NCBI GenBank assembly: GCA_009784765.1
Contig: WQXP01000087.1
Location: 1 to 5,719, forward strand
Length of the DNA stretch: 5,719 nucleotides
DNA from: Oscillospiraceae bacterium
Lineage (GTDB): Bacteria; Bacillota; Clostridia; Oscillospirales; Ruminococcaceae
Reading direction: 5' to 3'
Below, one piece after another: positions 5,361 through 5,719 of this stretch. The position numbers and the translations under genes were made by a program. Every line of letters begins with the position of its first letter. Within the stretch, counting starts at the first letter, position 1. The notes beneath the pieces were generated by a model. That model made no database searches. It saw only the letters and a list, made by a program, of their open reading frames with translations, and was not told where the DNA came from.

Positions 5361-5719
5361 ATGAAAAAACAAACACAACCTAAATCGAAAGCCCCTCAAG
5401 TTCACATAGAAGGTGCGGGGGAAGTCAACGAAAAGAACATAGTCGAGACTCTCGAAGAGAACTATATGCCCTACGCTATGAGCGTGATTGTTTCCCGCGC
5501 CCTCCCGGAGATTGACGGGTTCAAGCCGTCGCACAGAAAGCTTCTGTACACCATGTACAAGATGGGGCTGTTGACAGGGGCGAGAACGAAGTCTGCGAAC
5601 ATTGTCGGGCAGACTATGCGGCTGAATCCTCACGGGGACATGGCGATTTATGAAACAATGGTGCGAATGGCGCGTGGAAACGAGTCGCTCTTGCACCCTT
5701 ATGTTGACTCTAAGGGGAA
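5361..5719 (+). CDS. Type IIA topoisomerase subunit A (ParC/GyrA-like), N-terminal part
   Basis: The first 119 residues of a DNA gyrase/topoisomerase IV A subunit are present; the rest, including the catalytic tyrosine, lies beyond the window. The A subunit cuts and rejoins both DNA strands while the ATPase B subunit drives strand passage. Seen here are a basic, disordered N-terminus (1-25), the signature NYMPYAMSVIVSRALPEIDG (34-53), KPSHRKLLYTMYKMG (55-69) and the NPHGDMAIYE region (89-98). The last corresponds to the quinolone-resistance region, with Met94 where E. coli GyrA has Ser83 and Glu98 where it has Asp87. The sequence differs from classical GyrA and ParC and resembles a divergent A-subunit paralogue I recall from Clostridia, so gyrase versus topoisomerase IV cannot be settled here. 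It follows the phosphatase by 13 nt without a visible promoter or terminator, so it may be read from the upstream operon. No B-subunit gene stands upstream. Confidence 0.93.
   Translation, partial: MKKQTQPKSKAPQVHIEGAGEVNEKNIVETLEENYMPYAMSVIVSRALPEIDGFKPSHRKLLYTMYKMGLLTGARTKSANIVGQTMRLNPHGDMAIYETMVRMARGNESLLHPYVDSKG

Noticed and set aside
5331..5696. 121-codon minus-strand frame opposite the topoisomerase gene
   Set aside because: The plus strand encodes highly conserved topoisomerase sequence; the reverse frame is low-complexity, rich in Arg and His, and has no support.

Overview
The window looks like a chromosomal segment of a Clostridia-type Firmicute, perhaps a gut or rumen Oscillospirales/Ruminococcaceae member. 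Reasons: strong AGGAGG Shine-Dalgarno sequences, two promoters with full sigma-A consensus (TTGACA-N17-TATAAT), a tRNA-Pro gene without an encoded CCA, and the start of a type IIA topoisomerase A subunit of a kind I associate with Clostridia. The lineage is inferred from style and remembered families, not from a search.

Layout. Positions 1-80 hold a GC-rich hairpin repeat next to tRNA-Pro(UGG), which is on the minus strand (80-153). The intergenic region 154-306 carries two divergent full-consensus promoters: one fires left into the tRNA, the other right into a dense plus-strand gene run. That run is: (1) a 517-aa protein with a helical N-terminal domain and what look like collapsed RecQ-type helicase motifs (307-1860); (2) a 276-aa coiled-coil protein with a C-terminal membrane anchor (1886-2716); (3) a Ser/Thr protein kinase with a C-terminal zinc ribbon and beta-rich tail (2713-3894); (4) a TerY-type vWA protein with an intact MIDAS (3891-4610); (5) a PP2C phosphatase (4604-5347). 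A sixth gene starts 13 nt later, a ParC/GyrA-like topoisomerase subunit cut by the window end (5361-5719). Genes 2-5 overlap at every junction (4, 4 and 7 nt), so they are almost certainly one translationally coupled operon. No terminator is visible before the topoisomerase gene.

How the genes fit together. Kinase, vWA and PP2C are the three parts of the TerY-P (TerY-phosphorylation) triad, known from the comparative genomics of ter systems and later listed among antiphage systems. The kinase and phosphatase would add and remove phosphate, and the vWA would act as a metal-dependent adaptor. The two leading genes are not part of the minimal triad: a possible pseudo-helicase that may sense or be regulated, and a tail-anchored coiled-coil protein that may tether the system to the membrane. 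The exciting candidate in the window is therefore a five-gene, membrane-linked TerY-P variant built around a degenerate RecQ-like protein. Its function is inference.

Small repeats have been absorbed into coding sequence at two places: a REP-like GC-rich element forms the C-terminus and stop of gene 1 and the ribosome binding site of gene 2, and a TTGACA-type short repeat lies in the linker of the kinase.
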